A DNA stretch of 64,000 nucleotides from Maribacter cobaltidurans (lineage in GTDB: Bacteria; Bacteroidota; Bacteroidia; Flavobacteriales; Flavobacteriaceae). Every line of letters starts with the position of its first letter. Positions within the stretch are counted from its first letter, which is position 1. The stretch covers positions 2,351,001 through 2,415,000 of the forward strand of contig NZ_CP022957.1 in NCBI RefSeq assembly GCF_002269385.1, written 5' to 3'. Under the pieces are notes generated by a model. That model was not told where the DNA came from. It saw only the letters and a list, made by a program, of their open reading frames with translations, and searched no databases. A program made the position numbers and the translations under genes. Shown piece after piece: positions 54,713 through 63,037 of the stretch.

Positions 54713-55989
54713 TCCAGTTTTTCCATTTTTGACCGGATTTCTTCAAGGCATAGGTTGCCTAAACTACCTTCGTGACTATGGCTTATATCTCTTTTAGGTT
54801 TAAATGTGCCTTCCTGAATTTCTTTTCCCATTTTTTTATAAGCATCCCTAAACGGCATCCCATTTTGCACTAATTCGTTCAAGGTGTCCACACTAAATAA
54901 ATAATCGTATTTGTCGTCCTCCAAAATGTTTTTGTTTACTTGAATCTCTTCCAGACTAAAGGTCAGGATTTCCAAACAAGCTTTCATATCCTGAACGGCG
55001 GGAACAATGATTTCCTTTACCAATTGTAGGTCCCTATGGTAACCACTGGGTAGATTATTGATAACCAAGGTCAATTGGTTGGGTATGGATTGAAGTTTGT
55101 TACATTTTCCCCTGACCAGTTCAAATACATCGGGATTTTTCTTGTGTGGCATAATGCTGCTTCCCGTGGTCAATTCATCCGGAAATGAGATAAAATTGAA
55201 GTTTTGACTCATATATAAACAAATGTCCATGGCTATTTTGGAAAGGGTTGCCGCAATGCTGGCCATACCAAAGGCGGTGGCCTTTTCCACTTTTCCACGT
55301 CCCATTTGTGCTGCGACCACATTATATTTTAGGGAATCAAACCCCATTTCCTTGGTGGTAAAGCTTCGGTCTATGGGAAAGGAACTTCCGTATCCGGCAG
55401 CACTTCCCAAGGGATTTTGATCGGCTACTTTATATGCTGCATCAATAAAGTAAAGATCATCGATTAAACTTTCGGCATAAGCTGAGAACCAAAGACCGAA
55501 AGAGGATGGCATAGCAATTTGAAGATGCGTATATCCTGGCAGCATGACTTCCTTATACTCCTCTGCCTTGTCCAACAAAAGATCGAACAATGATTTGGTC
55601 AAGGATTTTATTTCGGTAAGCTCATCCTTCAAGTAAAGATGCATGGCAACTAAAACTTGGTCGTTCCTAGATCTAGCTGTGTGGATTTTCTTTCCGGTAT
55701 CGCCTAAACTTAGGGTGAGCATGTACTCAATTTTGGAATGCATATCCTCAAAGGAGGATTCAATACTAAAAGTTCCTTTATCTATCCTGGCCGCGATAAT
55801 GTCAAGTTCTTTGACTAGGTCATCCGTTTCCTTGTCAGTAAGCAAACCAATTTTCCCGAGCATTTTGGCGTGGGCCTTGGAGGCTATCACATCATATTTT
55901 GCCAATTGCAAGTCTAGCTCCCTATCATTTCCAACGGTAAAATGATCAATTTTTTTGTCCGTACTAAATCCTTTGTCCCAGAGTTTCAT
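54709..55989 (-). CDS. argH: Argininosuccinate lyase
   Basis: The 426-residue protein belongs to the fumarase/aspartase superfamily, with the signature GSSIMPHKKNPDVFELVRGK and HTARSRNDQVLVAMHLYLKD. It splits argininosuccinate into arginine and fumarate, the last step of arginine synthesis. It is the final gene of the minus-strand arg/pro operon. It is separated from argE by 406 bp that contain an S23-like gene between inverted repeats, unlike the near-zero spacing elsewhere in the operon. Length is slightly short of the usual 455-460 residues but all active-site blocks are present. Confidence 0.95.
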   Translation of the reverse strand: MKLWDKGFSTDKKIDHFTVGNDRELDLQLAKYDVIASKAHAKMLGKIGLLTDKETDDLVKELDIIAARIDKGTFSIESSFEDMHSKIEYMLTLSLGDTGKKIHTARSRNDQVLVAMHLYLKDELTEIKSLTKSLFDLLLDKAEEYKEVMLPGYTHLQIAMPSSFGLWFSAYAESLIDDLYFIDAAYKVADQNPLGSAAGYGSSFPIDRSFTTKEMGFDSLKYNVVAAQMGRGKVEKATAFGMASIAATLSKIAMDICLYMSQNFNFISFPDELTTGSSIMPHKKNPDVFELVRGKCNKLQSIPNQLTLVINNLPSGYHRDLQLVKEIIVPAVQDMKACLEILTFSLEEIQVNKNILEDDKYDYLFSVDTLNELVQNGMPFRDAYKKMGKEIQEGTFKPKRDISHSHEGSLGNLCLEEIRSKMEKLD

Positions 55990-55993
55990 TTAC

Positions 55994-56003
55994 TAGTTTT
56001 TAG
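55994..56003 (+). repeat. Left inverted-repeat arm flanking the S23-like gene
   Basis: TAGTTTTTAG stands 4 bp after the argH start region and is matched exactly, in reverse complement, at 56375-56384. Several further AGTT units follow in the left flank, so the arm may extend as a degenerate repeat. Confidence 0.55.
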
Positions 56004-56017
56004 TTATAAGTTGATAG

Positions 56018-56335
56018 TTAAAAGTCATTATATTTTTTAATCAAGGAGAAGGCCATTTTTTGAATTTCATCACATTGTTTAAAGATGTTCTGCAAATCAT
56101 CATCTTTTAAAATTCCAATTCTTTTGGAAATTTCAATCTGAGTTTTTAGTTCGTTAATAGACCCATTTGAGATTTCCAAAAAACTTCGAAATGCCTTTTT
56201 AGATTTTCTTCCACTTCCTTCGGCTATATTGCTTGGAATTGAAACCGCACATCTTCGAATCTGACTCGTCAGTCCAAATTTTTCTTCTACAGGAAAAGAT
56301 GAGGTCAATGTATATATTACCTCAACCAAATCCAT
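56018..56335 (-). CDS. Four-helix-bundle protein (S23 / 23S rRNA intervening-sequence family)
   Basis: The 105-residue protein matches the four-helix-bundle S23-like family: MDLVEVIYTLTSSFPVEEKF, TSQIRRCAVSIPSNIAEGSG (the hallmark segment), KAFRSFLEISNGSINELKTQ and a final helix (IFKQCDEIQKMAFSLIKKYN). Such genes occur in 23S rRNA intervening sequences and scattered in Bacteroidetes genomes; the related Avd protein serves diversity-generating retroelements. Here it sits inside the arginine operon in the same direction, bracketed by 10-bp inverted repeats, and looks like an inserted unit. Function unknown. No rRNA or reverse transcriptase lies nearby. Confidence 0.85.
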   Translation of the reverse strand: MDLVEVIYTLTSSFPVEEKFGLTSQIRRCAVSIPSNIAEGSGRKSKKAFRSFLEISNGSINELKTQIEISKRIGILKDDDLQNIFKQCDEIQKMAFSLIKKYNDF

Positions 56336-56374
56336 AGATTTTTGCCAAACAATTAGGTCTTTGTAATTTTATAT

Positions 56375-56384
56375 CTAAAAACTA
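56375..56384 (-). repeat. Right inverted-repeat arm flanking the S23-like gene
   Basis: CTAAAAACTA is the exact reverse complement of the left arm (55994-56003). On the reverse strand both arms continue with a TATAA-like stretch, so the similarity extends beyond 10 bp with mismatches. Confidence 0.55.
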
Positions 56385-56395
56385 TTAACTAAGTT

Positions 56396-57460
56396 CTAAA
56401 TTAAAAATCCTTCCAAAATTTTAATATACAAATCAATTCCTTCTTCAATTTCCTTAATATAAATAAACTCGTCCGCAGAATGGGATCGCGTGCTGTCACC
56501 GGGACCTAATTTTAAGGATTGGCACGTTAATGCCGCCTGGTCGGATAGTGTAGGTGAACCGTAGGTCTCCCTTCCCAGAGCGATACCGGATTTCACCAAT
56601 GGATGGTCCTTATCTATTCGAGACGAATTTAATTTTAAACCTCTTTCTTTCAGTTCACAGGGGGCTTCGGATTTTAACAGATCGGCTATTTCCTTATTGG
56701 AATATCGGTCGTTTACCCGAACGTCTATCACCAAATTCACTTGAGAGGGAACGACGTTGTGCTGACTACCTGCATTAATTTGGGTTACGGTCATTTTAAC
56801 ATCACCCAGAGCTTCTGAGGTTTTATCAAAGGAATAATTCTTGAACCATTCCAACACTTCTATTGTATTATAAATCGCGTTATTGTCATTAGGATGTGCC
56901 GCATGGGAAGGTGTTCCCCGTACTATGGCATCAAATACGACCAACCCTTTTTCCGCTATGGCCAATTGCATTAGGGTAGGCTCCCCGACAATGGCAACAT
57001 CTATTTTTGGTAAACTGGGCAAAAGCCCACGTAAGCTATGCTCACCTGCATTTTCCTCTTCTGCCGAAGCCACCATCAATAAATTGTGGCTCAAATTCTT
57101 GGAGGAGTAGAAATGCGTAAACGTAGCAATCAGGGATACTAAACACCCGCCTGCGTCATTACTGCCTAGACCATAAAGTTTGCCATCTTCTATATGAGGT
57201 TGAAAAGGGTTTTTTGTGTAGGCTTGGTTGGGTTTAACCGTATCATGGTGCGAGTTTAATAGCAAGGTTGGCTTGGAATCATCCCAATACTTGTTCTTGG
57301 CAAAAACATTGTTATGCTCCCTTTTAAAGGAGATATCAAAAGCTTTGAACCAATTTTCTATTGCAGCTGCAGTACCTTCCTCTTCTTGTGAGAAGGACTG
57401 AATACTGATGAGTTCTTTCAATAATTCAATTGCTTTTTGGGTCAGTAGGTCTTGATTCAT
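56396..57460 (-). CDS. argE: M20-family N-acyl-ornithine deacylase
   Basis: The 354-residue protein is an M20 zinc hydrolase: SHHDTVKPN (metal His and Asp), GLGSNDAGGCLVSL, VASAEEENAGEHS (catalytic and metal Glu) and the dimerisation domain with GTPSHAAHPNDNNAIYN. In this operon it would remove the acyl group from N-acetyl- or N-succinyl-citrulline/ornithine after the acyl-ornithine carbamoyltransferase step. It begins one base before the argB stop. A lysine-pathway DapE-like function is excluded mainly by context. Confidence 0.88.
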   Translation of the reverse strand: MNQDLLTQKAIELLKELISIQSFSQEEEGTAAAIENWFKAFDISFKREHNNVFAKNKYWDDSKPTLLLNSHHDTVKPNQAYTKNPFQPHIEDGKLYGLGSNDAGGCLVSLIATFTHFYSSKNLSHNLLMVASAEEENAGEHSLRGLLPSLPKIDVAIVGEPTLMQLAIAEKGLVVFDAIVRGTPSHAAHPNDNNAIYNTIEVLEWFKNYSFDKTSEALGDVKMTVTQINAGSQHNVVPSQVNLVIDVRVNDRYSNKEIADLLKSEAPCELKERGLKLNSSRIDKDHPLVKSGIALGRETYGSPTLSDQAALTCQSLKLGPGDSTRSHSADEFIYIKEIEEGIDLYIKILEGFLI

Positions 57461-57461
57461 T

Positions 57462-58241
57462 TTATAAGGTTAATGTCGTAAAGAAGGGGTTATTACTTTC
57501 TAGCATGTACATATTTCCTAAACAAACCGTTTCCACTTTATTATTCAATGCGTGAAAGCAGTTTTCTAATTTTGGAAGCATACCATCCGCAATTACACCT
57601 TCGGTCAAAAGCTGTTTGTATTTTTTGGTGTCGATTTCTTTAACTACCGAAGTATCGTCGAATACATTTAACAATACTCCTGGTTTTTCGAAACAGTAAT
57701 AAAGTGTCGTGGCAAAGGTATCTCCTAAACCGATGGCAAGTTCAGATGCAATGGTGTCGGCATTTGTATTTAAAAGCTGCCCTTGTCCATCATGGCTCAT
57801 GGCACAAAATACCGGTATTAGTCCTGATGTCAATAGTTTGGAAATGATTTTGGTGTTTACCCCATCAATATCGCCAACAAAACCAAAATCGATATCCTTT
57901 ACTGGTCTTTTGTGGGCTCGAATACTATTGCCGTCCGCTCCGCTCAAACCAATGGCGTTGCATCCTCGAGACTGTAATTGGGCCACAATATTTTTATTGG
58001 TGAGACCCGCATATACCATGGTTATGATATCTAAAGTTTCGGCATCGGTAATCCTGCGTCCACCTACCATTTTAGATTCAATTCCTAATTTTGAAGCGAG
58101 CTGAGTTGCCAATTTTCCACCTCCATGGACTAAAATTTTCATGCCCTCCAATTCTGAAAAAAGGGTCAAAAACTTTTCCAGTTCTCTTGTGTTCTCAATA
58201 ACATTTCCTCCAATTTTAACTATGGATAATTTCTCCTTCAT
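57462..58241 (-). CDS. argB: N-acylglutamate kinase
   Basis: I start at ATG 58241 (MKEKLSIVKIGGNVI), one base past the SDR stop; the longer frame from 58250 overlaps that gene. The 259-residue amino-acid-kinase-fold protein has KIGGNVI, VHGGGKLATQLA, GRRITDAETL and ALSGADG-type blocks (AIGLSGADGNSIRAHKR). It phosphorylates N-acetyl- or N-succinyl-glutamate. Bacteroidetes versions often use the succinyl form. Coupling to argE downstream (1 bp) is tight. Confidence 0.92.
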   Translation of the reverse strand: MKEKLSIVKIGGNVIENTRELEKFLTLFSELEGMKILVHGGGKLATQLASKLGIESKMVGGRRITDAETLDIITMVYAGLTNKNIVAQLQSRGCNAIGLSGADGNSIRAHKRPVKDIDFGFVGDIDGVNTKIISKLLTSGLIPVFCAMSHDGQGQLLNTNADTIASELAIGLGDTFATTLYYCFEKPGVLLNVFDDTSVVKEIDTKKYKQLLTEGVIADGMLPKLENCFHALNNKVETVCLGNMYMLESNNPFFTTLTL

Positions 58242-58242
58242 A

Positions 58243-58992
58243 TTATGCATTTAAAATTCCGCCATCAATGGTCATTGCGCTACCCGTAATCCAGGAAGCA
58301 TCTTCTGAAACCAGAAAAAGGGCTAATTTGGAGATATCTCCAGGAGTGCCCAAGCGCTGTAAGAGTGTTGATTTTGCTGCATTTTCTACCGCTGATTCCG
58401 GATGTTCAAAAGCCTCCGCCGAATTCCATAACAAAGGGGTATCTACCGGTCCGGGACAAATGGCATTGATACGTATTTCTGGTCCGTACTCTACGGCCAT
58501 TTGTTTCATAAGTGCAACCGAAGCCGCTTTTGAGGCACAATAGGCTGGATGATTTGGAAAACTTTTGAAAGCCGCAATCGATGCATTGATTAAAATATTT
58601 CCTCCTGATTTTTTCAAATGGGGTATAGCATATTTGCTTAAATAAAAAATAGCGCTCAAGTTAGTACCTAGGGTATCTTGCCAAACTTTAACAGGTAAAT
58701 CGACCACGTTTCCCAAACCAAGAATTCCAGCATTCAAGGATACAATATCCAGAGATCCAAAATTGGATATTGCCGTTTCTACCAATCTTTCATTATAGAC
58801 TAAATCTCGAACATCGCCTTCCAAAAAAATGGTATTTTTTAGTTCTGATTCCAATTTTGAGCCTCTTACCTTATCCCTTCCGGATAAAATCAACTTAGCC
58901 CCTGCCGCTGAAAACTTTTTCGCAATCGCCCTGCCCATGCCACTAGTGGCACCGGTAATAATGCATACTTTATCTTTCAGCTTTAGGCTCAT
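58243..58992 (-). CDS. SDR-family oxidoreductase inside the arginine operon
   Basis: The 249-residue short-chain dehydrogenase has the NAD(P) motif ITGATSGMGRAIAKKF, the NAG block SLNAGILGLGN, catalytic Ser in LINASIAAFKS, Tyr/Lys in YCASKAA, and the C-terminal GSAMTIDGGILN. The substrate is unknown. It is embedded between argF' (6 bp) and argB (1 bp), so it is co-transcribed with arginine genes. No step of the known pathway needs an SDR. Confidence 0.9.
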   Translation of the reverse strand: MSLKLKDKVCIITGATSGMGRAIAKKFSAAGAKLILSGRDKVRGSKLESELKNTIFLEGDVRDLVYNERLVETAISNFGSLDIVSLNAGILGLGNVVDLPVKVWQDTLGTNLSAIFYLSKYAIPHLKKSGGNILINASIAAFKSFPNHPAYCASKAASVALMKQMAVEYGPEIRINAICPGPVDTPLLWNSAEAFEHPESAVENAAKSTLLQRLGTPGDISKLALFLVSEDASWITGSAMTIDGGILNA

Positions 58993-58998
58993 GTATTT

Positions 58999-59937
58999 TT
59001 ATAAGTTTTCCAATATTTTCTTTAGAACGATTTGTGCGGAATAGGTTCTGTTGTTGGCCTGTTCAATGACCAAACTTTGTTCGCCGTCCAAAACAGCATC
59101 TTCCACCACAACGTTTCTACGTACGGGCAAACAGTGCATAAATTTCGCCGAACCCAACTTTTCTTTGGTCATCATCCAATTCGAATCCTGATTTAATACC
59201 TTTCCATAATCGGTATAACTACTCCAATTTTTCACATAGACAAAATCCGCATTTTCCAATGCTTTCTGTTGATCATGTTCAATGGTCACATTCTTGGTGA
59301 TCGCCTCGTTCAATTCATATCCTTCCGGGTGGGTAATGATGAAATCGGCTTTCTGTAATTGCATCATTTCCACAAAAGAATTGGCCACGGCATGTGGTAA
59401 AGCCTTGGGGTGTGGTGCCCACGACAAAACCACTTTGGGTTTGGCCTTCGTACTTTTTTCATCAAGGGTAATTGCATCCGCCAGTGCTTGTAATGGATGG
59501 CCCACCGAACTTTCCATGTTTACGATTGGGATACTGGTGTATTTTTTAAAACCGTTCAGGACTACTTCTGCTTCGTCCTGTTCCTTATCGGTCAAAGAGG
59601 CAAAGGCACGGATTGCGGCGATATCACAGAACTGCGATACCACCTGTGCCGCTTCTTTTATATGTTCCGATGTATTTTGATTCATAATCGTTCCGTCTCC
59701 GTATTCCAATGCCCATCCCTCGTTTCCAAAATTCATCACCATGACCTCCATGCCCAAGTTCATGGCCGCTTTCTGGGTGCTTAAACGGGTTCTTAGACTA
59801 TTGTTGAAAAACAACAGACAAATCGTTTTGTTCGCTCCAAGGTTTTTGTTGGCTTTTGGTTGGGATTTAAGAATGCGAGCTTCTTTCACCCATTCGGATA
59901 GGTTATCTATGTCGTTAATGGATAAATAGTGCTTCAT
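58999..59937 (-). CDS. argF': N-acyl-L-ornithine carbamoyltransferase (AOTCase/SOTCase type)
   Basis: The 312-residue protein belongs to the transcarbamylase family: carbamoyl-phosphate site NNSLRTRLSTQK (residues 46-57), HPLQALADAITL, and HCLPVRRNVVVED. The block WAPHPKALPHAVANSF marks acyl-ornithine enzymes, not OTCase. Position 90 in NQNTSEHIKEA is Ser; in Bacteroides fragilis SOTCase the equivalent is Pro90 and in Xanthomonas AOTCase Glu92. The acyl preference is therefore uncertain. Its ATG overlaps the proB stop (ATGA, 59934-59937). Confidence 0.93.
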   Translation of the reverse strand: MKHYLSINDIDNLSEWVKEARILKSQPKANKNLGANKTICLLFFNNSLRTRLSTQKAAMNLGMEVMVMNFGNEGWALEYGDGTIMNQNTSEHIKEAAQVVSQFCDIAAIRAFASLTDKEQDEAEVVLNGFKKYTSIPIVNMESSVGHPLQALADAITLDEKSTKAKPKVVLSWAPHPKALPHAVANSFVEMMQLQKADFIITHPEGYELNEAITKNVTIEHDQQKALENADFVYVKNWSSYTDYGKVLNQDSNWMMTKEKLGSAKFMHCLPVRRNVVVEDAVLDGEQSLVIEQANNRTYSAQIVLKKILENL

Positions 59938-60698
59938 AATATGATTTTTGTAAAGTTTGATGCTCCTTCAATCGCATCCAAAATAAAATTATCCTTGAGA
60001 CCGTTCACAATCCATGTCTCAATCTGGGCTTTTCTGGCAATTTTCGTGGCCTCCATTTTCGACTCCATGCCACCAGTTCCATGTGACGATTTTTCCATGC
60101 TGATTTCCTTTTCCAATTCATGGATATCCCTTACTTCCAAAATAGTTTTTGGATAGATATCTTTTATGGTCTCTTTTATGTAAATACCATCGGTGTTTGT
60201 TGCGATGATCAATAAATCAACATTAAGTAGACCTGCGGTCAGGGCGGCCAGTTTATCGTTATCACCGAATTTTATTTCATCGGTCGCTACCGTATCATTC
60301 TCGTTGATAATAGGGATAAAATTATTTTCTACCAGCACGTTAATGGTGTTCTTTATGTTCTCCTTGGATTCCGGTTTCTCGAAATCCGAATAGGACAGTA
60401 AACATTGGGAGGTAAATAGTCCTAATTCCCTAAAATTTTCTTGAAAAATGCGCATGAGGTGGGGTTGTCCAATGGCAGCCAAGGCTTGCTTTACCGTAAT
60501 TTCCTGCCCGTTATGCTCCAGTTTTACGAATTGCTTGGCAGCGGCAATTGCCCCTGAGCTTACCAGAATAAACTCATAATCGTCCTTGAGCTTTGCAATT
60601 TGCCTGCCGATATCCTCAATCTTACCTCTGGAAATCTGGTCGGTTTCCTTGGTAAGGGTATTAGAGCCTATTTTTAATAAAATTCTTTTTTTGGACAT
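59934..60698 (-). CDS. proB: Glutamate 5-kinase, short form without PUA domain
   Basis: I start at ATG 60698 (MSKKRILLKIGSNTLT), the normal N-terminus; the GTG-initiated extension to 60746 is not supported. The 254-residue amino-acid kinase has ILVSSGAIAAAK, INENDTVATDEIKFGDND and the closing GTGGMESKMEATKIA block. E. coli ProB (367 aa) adds a C-terminal PUA domain that is absent here. It phosphorylates glutamate in proline synthesis. Overlaps argF' by 4 bp and follows proA by 14 bp. Confidence 0.94.
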   Translation of the reverse strand: MSKKRILLKIGSNTLTKETDQISRGKIEDIGRQIAKLKDDYEFILVSSGAIAAAKQFVKLEHNGQEITVKQALAAIGQPHLMRIFQENFRELGLFTSQCLLSYSDFEKPESKENIKNTINVLVENNFIPIINENDTVATDEIKFGDNDKLAALTAGLLNVDLLIIATNTDGIYIKETIKDIYPKTILEVRDIHELEKEISMEKSSHGTGGMESKMEATKIARKAQIETWIVNGLKDNFILDAIEGASNFTKIIL

Positions 60699-60712
60699 CA
60701 CGTTACTTGCCT

Positions 60713-61909
60713 TTATCTGATCTGACCGTTTCCTTTTACATACCACTTATTGGTCACCAAGTGTTGAAGGCCAATAGGCCCTCTTTGGTGCAATTTATCC
60801 GTGCTTATGGCCAATTCACCACCGAGTCCAAACTGCCCGCCATCCGTAAATCTAGAGGAGGCATTGTGATATACCGCCGCAGAATCCACGGACGTCATAA
60901 ATTCCTCTGCTTTGTCTTCATTATTGGTGATGATGACGGCGGAGTGGCCTCCTCCATACGTATTTATGGTGTTCACTGCTTCATTCAAGTCGGGAACCTG
61001 GCCTATTAGTATTTTATAGTCCAAAAATTCCTCATACCAGACCTTTTCATCGTTCATTAACGATGTGCCTTCTAGGCCTTCCAATTTGGCATCCGTCAAA
61101 ATTTCAACTTTATGCTTTTTCAAGGATTGGATGAGATGCTGTAAAAATTCTTGTTTTCTTGGTAGGTCCCTTGAAATAAGAACTTTGTCCAGGGCATTGC
61201 ATGCCGATATTTTGGATGCTTTCCCATTGATGATAATGTCTAGCGCCATTTGCAAATCGGCGTCCGTATCCACATAAAGGAAATTGTTTCCCCTTCCGCT
61301 AACGATTACCGGACAGGTAGCGTGTTCCTTCACAAAAGCAATTAACCTTTCTCCGCCACGGGGAACGATCAAATCCAGTTTTTGCGACGGATTCTCTAGA
61401 AAGGCTTGGGTCTGTGTACGGTCAAACTGCAGGTACGTTACCCAATCTTGGGAGCAGTTATTTTCCTCCAGTGCCTTGTGCCAAAGGGCTACCAAAAAAA
61501 GATTACTGTTTAATGACTCCTTTCCGCCCTTTAATAAGATTTTGTTGCCCGATTTAAAAGCGATTCCCGCTGCCTCAATAGTCACATCCGGTCTGGATTC
61601 GTAGATAATCAAAATGGTCCCAAAAGGTGCCGTTTTATTACTGACTCTGATGCCATTTTCATGGGTGAAGGAGAAACGTTCAATACCCAGGGGGTCCGGT
61701 TCGTTGGCCAGTTTTTCCAAAGCCGAAATCATTCCCTCGATTTTTGATTTGTCCACTTTAAGTCGGTCTCCCATGGCCAAATCTGCTCCGTCATAACCAT
61801 CCATGTCTTTTTTATTTGCCTCCAATAATGCCGATTTTTCCATGGCAATCAACCTTGCCATAGTAGTCAACACGGCATTGCGCACTTTTATGTCCAATTG
61901 CTTTTTCAA
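60713..61909 (-). CDS. proA: Gamma-glutamyl phosphate reductase
   Basis: The 398-residue aldehyde-dehydrogenase-fold protein has IYESRPDVTIEAAGIAFKSG, LLKGGKESLNSN, DLIVPRGGERLI, and the catalytic Cys in KASKISACNALDKVLI, plus a final GGELAISTDKLHQRGPIGL. It reduces glutamyl-5-phosphate to the semialdehyde. The start is TTG at 61909, which overlaps the argD stop as TTGA; no in-frame ATG exists between that stop and codon 17. Translational coupling is likely. Confidence 0.93.
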   Translation of the reverse strand: MKKQLDIKVRNAVLTTMARLIAMEKSALLEANKKDMDGYDGADLAMGDRLKVDKSKIEGMISALEKLANEPDPLGIERFSFTHENGIRVSNKTAPFGTILIIYESRPDVTIEAAGIAFKSGNKILLKGGKESLNSNLFLVALWHKALEENNCSQDWVTYLQFDRTQTQAFLENPSQKLDLIVPRGGERLIAFVKEHATCPVIVSGRGNNFLYVDTDADLQMALDIIINGKASKISACNALDKVLISRDLPRKQEFLQHLIQSLKKHKVEILTDAKLEGLEGTSLMNDEKVWYEEFLDYKILIGQVPDLNEAVNTINTYGGGHSAVIITNNEDKAEEFMTSVDSAAVYHNASSRFTDGGQFGLGGELAISTDKLHQRGPIGLQHLVTNKWYVKGNGQIR

Positions 61910-63033
61910 TCTAATGCTGATTTAAGGGCCTTGAAAAATACATCAATATCTTGTTCGGTAATGTTCAGCGCTGGTAGTATCCGCAAGACATATTTATCCT
62001 TAGCTCCACCGGTGAACAAATGGTGCTCATAGATCATTTTTTTTCTAAGTGGACCTACCTCAAAATCAAATTCCAACCCCAACATCAATCCCCGTCCTTT
62101 AACTCTTTTTACTCGGGGTATTTCCTTTGCCTTTTCATTGAAGTACGCCCCTATTTTGGCTGCATTTTCCACTAATTTTTCTTCTTCGATAACTTCCAAA
62201 ACGGCTATGGAAGCGGCACATGCCAAATGGTTTCCACCAAAAGTGGTACCCAAAAGACCATGACTCGCCTTAATATCTTCATGAATCAATATCCCTCCAA
62301 CAGGGAAGCCATTCCCCATACCTTTCGCAATACTTATGATGTCAGGTTGAATTCCGTGATGTTGAAACCCAAAGAATTTTCCGGTTCTCCCGTATCCCGA
62401 TTGTACCTCGTCCGCAATGAGAATCAAACTATTTTCCTTACATAAGGCCTCAATATCTTGATAAAATTGGGTCGACGGTTCGTCCAAACCACCAACTCCT
62501 TGTATGGCTTCTAGAATTACGGCGCAAACATCCCCTTTACTTAGCTCTCTTTTCAGACCTTCTGCATCACCCAAACTTAAAAAAGTAACCTGTTGTTGCT
62601 TATTAATGGGTGCATTTATCGCAGCATTGTCGGTTGCAGCGACTGCAGCCGAGGTTCTTCCGTGAAAGCTATTTTTAAAGGCAACAATCCTAGACTTTCC
62701 GGTTTCAAAAGATGCCATTTTTAAGGCATTCTCATTGGCTTCGGCCCCTGAATTGCACAAAAAGAGGTTGTAATCTTGGCAACCCGAAAGGGTGCCAAGT
62801 TTTTCCGCCAATTCCTCCTGCAGTGGATTTTGAACAGCGTTACTATAAAACCCAATTTTATCTAATTGATCCTTGAGTCGTTTTATGTAATGTGGATGGG
62901 AGTGACCTATGGATATCACGGCATGGCCTCCATAAAAATCCAAATACTCCTGGCCTTTATCATCGGTTACTACGATTCCCTTGGCGGAAACCGGGGTAAC
63001 GTTGTACAATGGATATACGTCAAATAGTTTCAT
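61906..63033 (-). CDS. argD: Acetylornithine/succinylornithine aminotransferase family
   Basis: The 375-residue class III aminotransferase has LFLCNSGAEANENALKMA, FHGRTSAAVAATDN, LIADEVQSGYGRTGKFF and PLP lysine in ISIAKGMGNGFPVGG. It makes N-acyl-ornithine from the semialdehyde. It lies 4 bp after proC and overlaps proA (TTGA). Confidence 0.93.
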   Translation of the reverse strand: MKLFDVYPLYNVTPVSAKGIVVTDDKGQEYLDFYGGHAVISIGHSHPHYIKRLKDQLDKIGFYSNAVQNPLQEELAEKLGTLSGCQDYNLFLCNSGAEANENALKMASFETGKSRIVAFKNSFHGRTSAAVAATDNAAINAPINKQQQVTFLSLGDAEGLKRELSKGDVCAVILEAIQGVGGLDEPSTQFYQDIEALCKENSLILIADEVQSGYGRTGKFFGFQHHGIQPDIISIAKGMGNGFPVGGILIHEDIKASHGLLGTTFGGNHLACAASIAVLEVIEEEKLVENAAKIGAYFNEKAKEIPRVKRVKGRGLMLGLEFDFEVGPLRKKMIYEHHLFTGGAKDKYVLRILPALNITEQDIDVFFKALKSALD

Positions 63034-63037
63034 GTGT

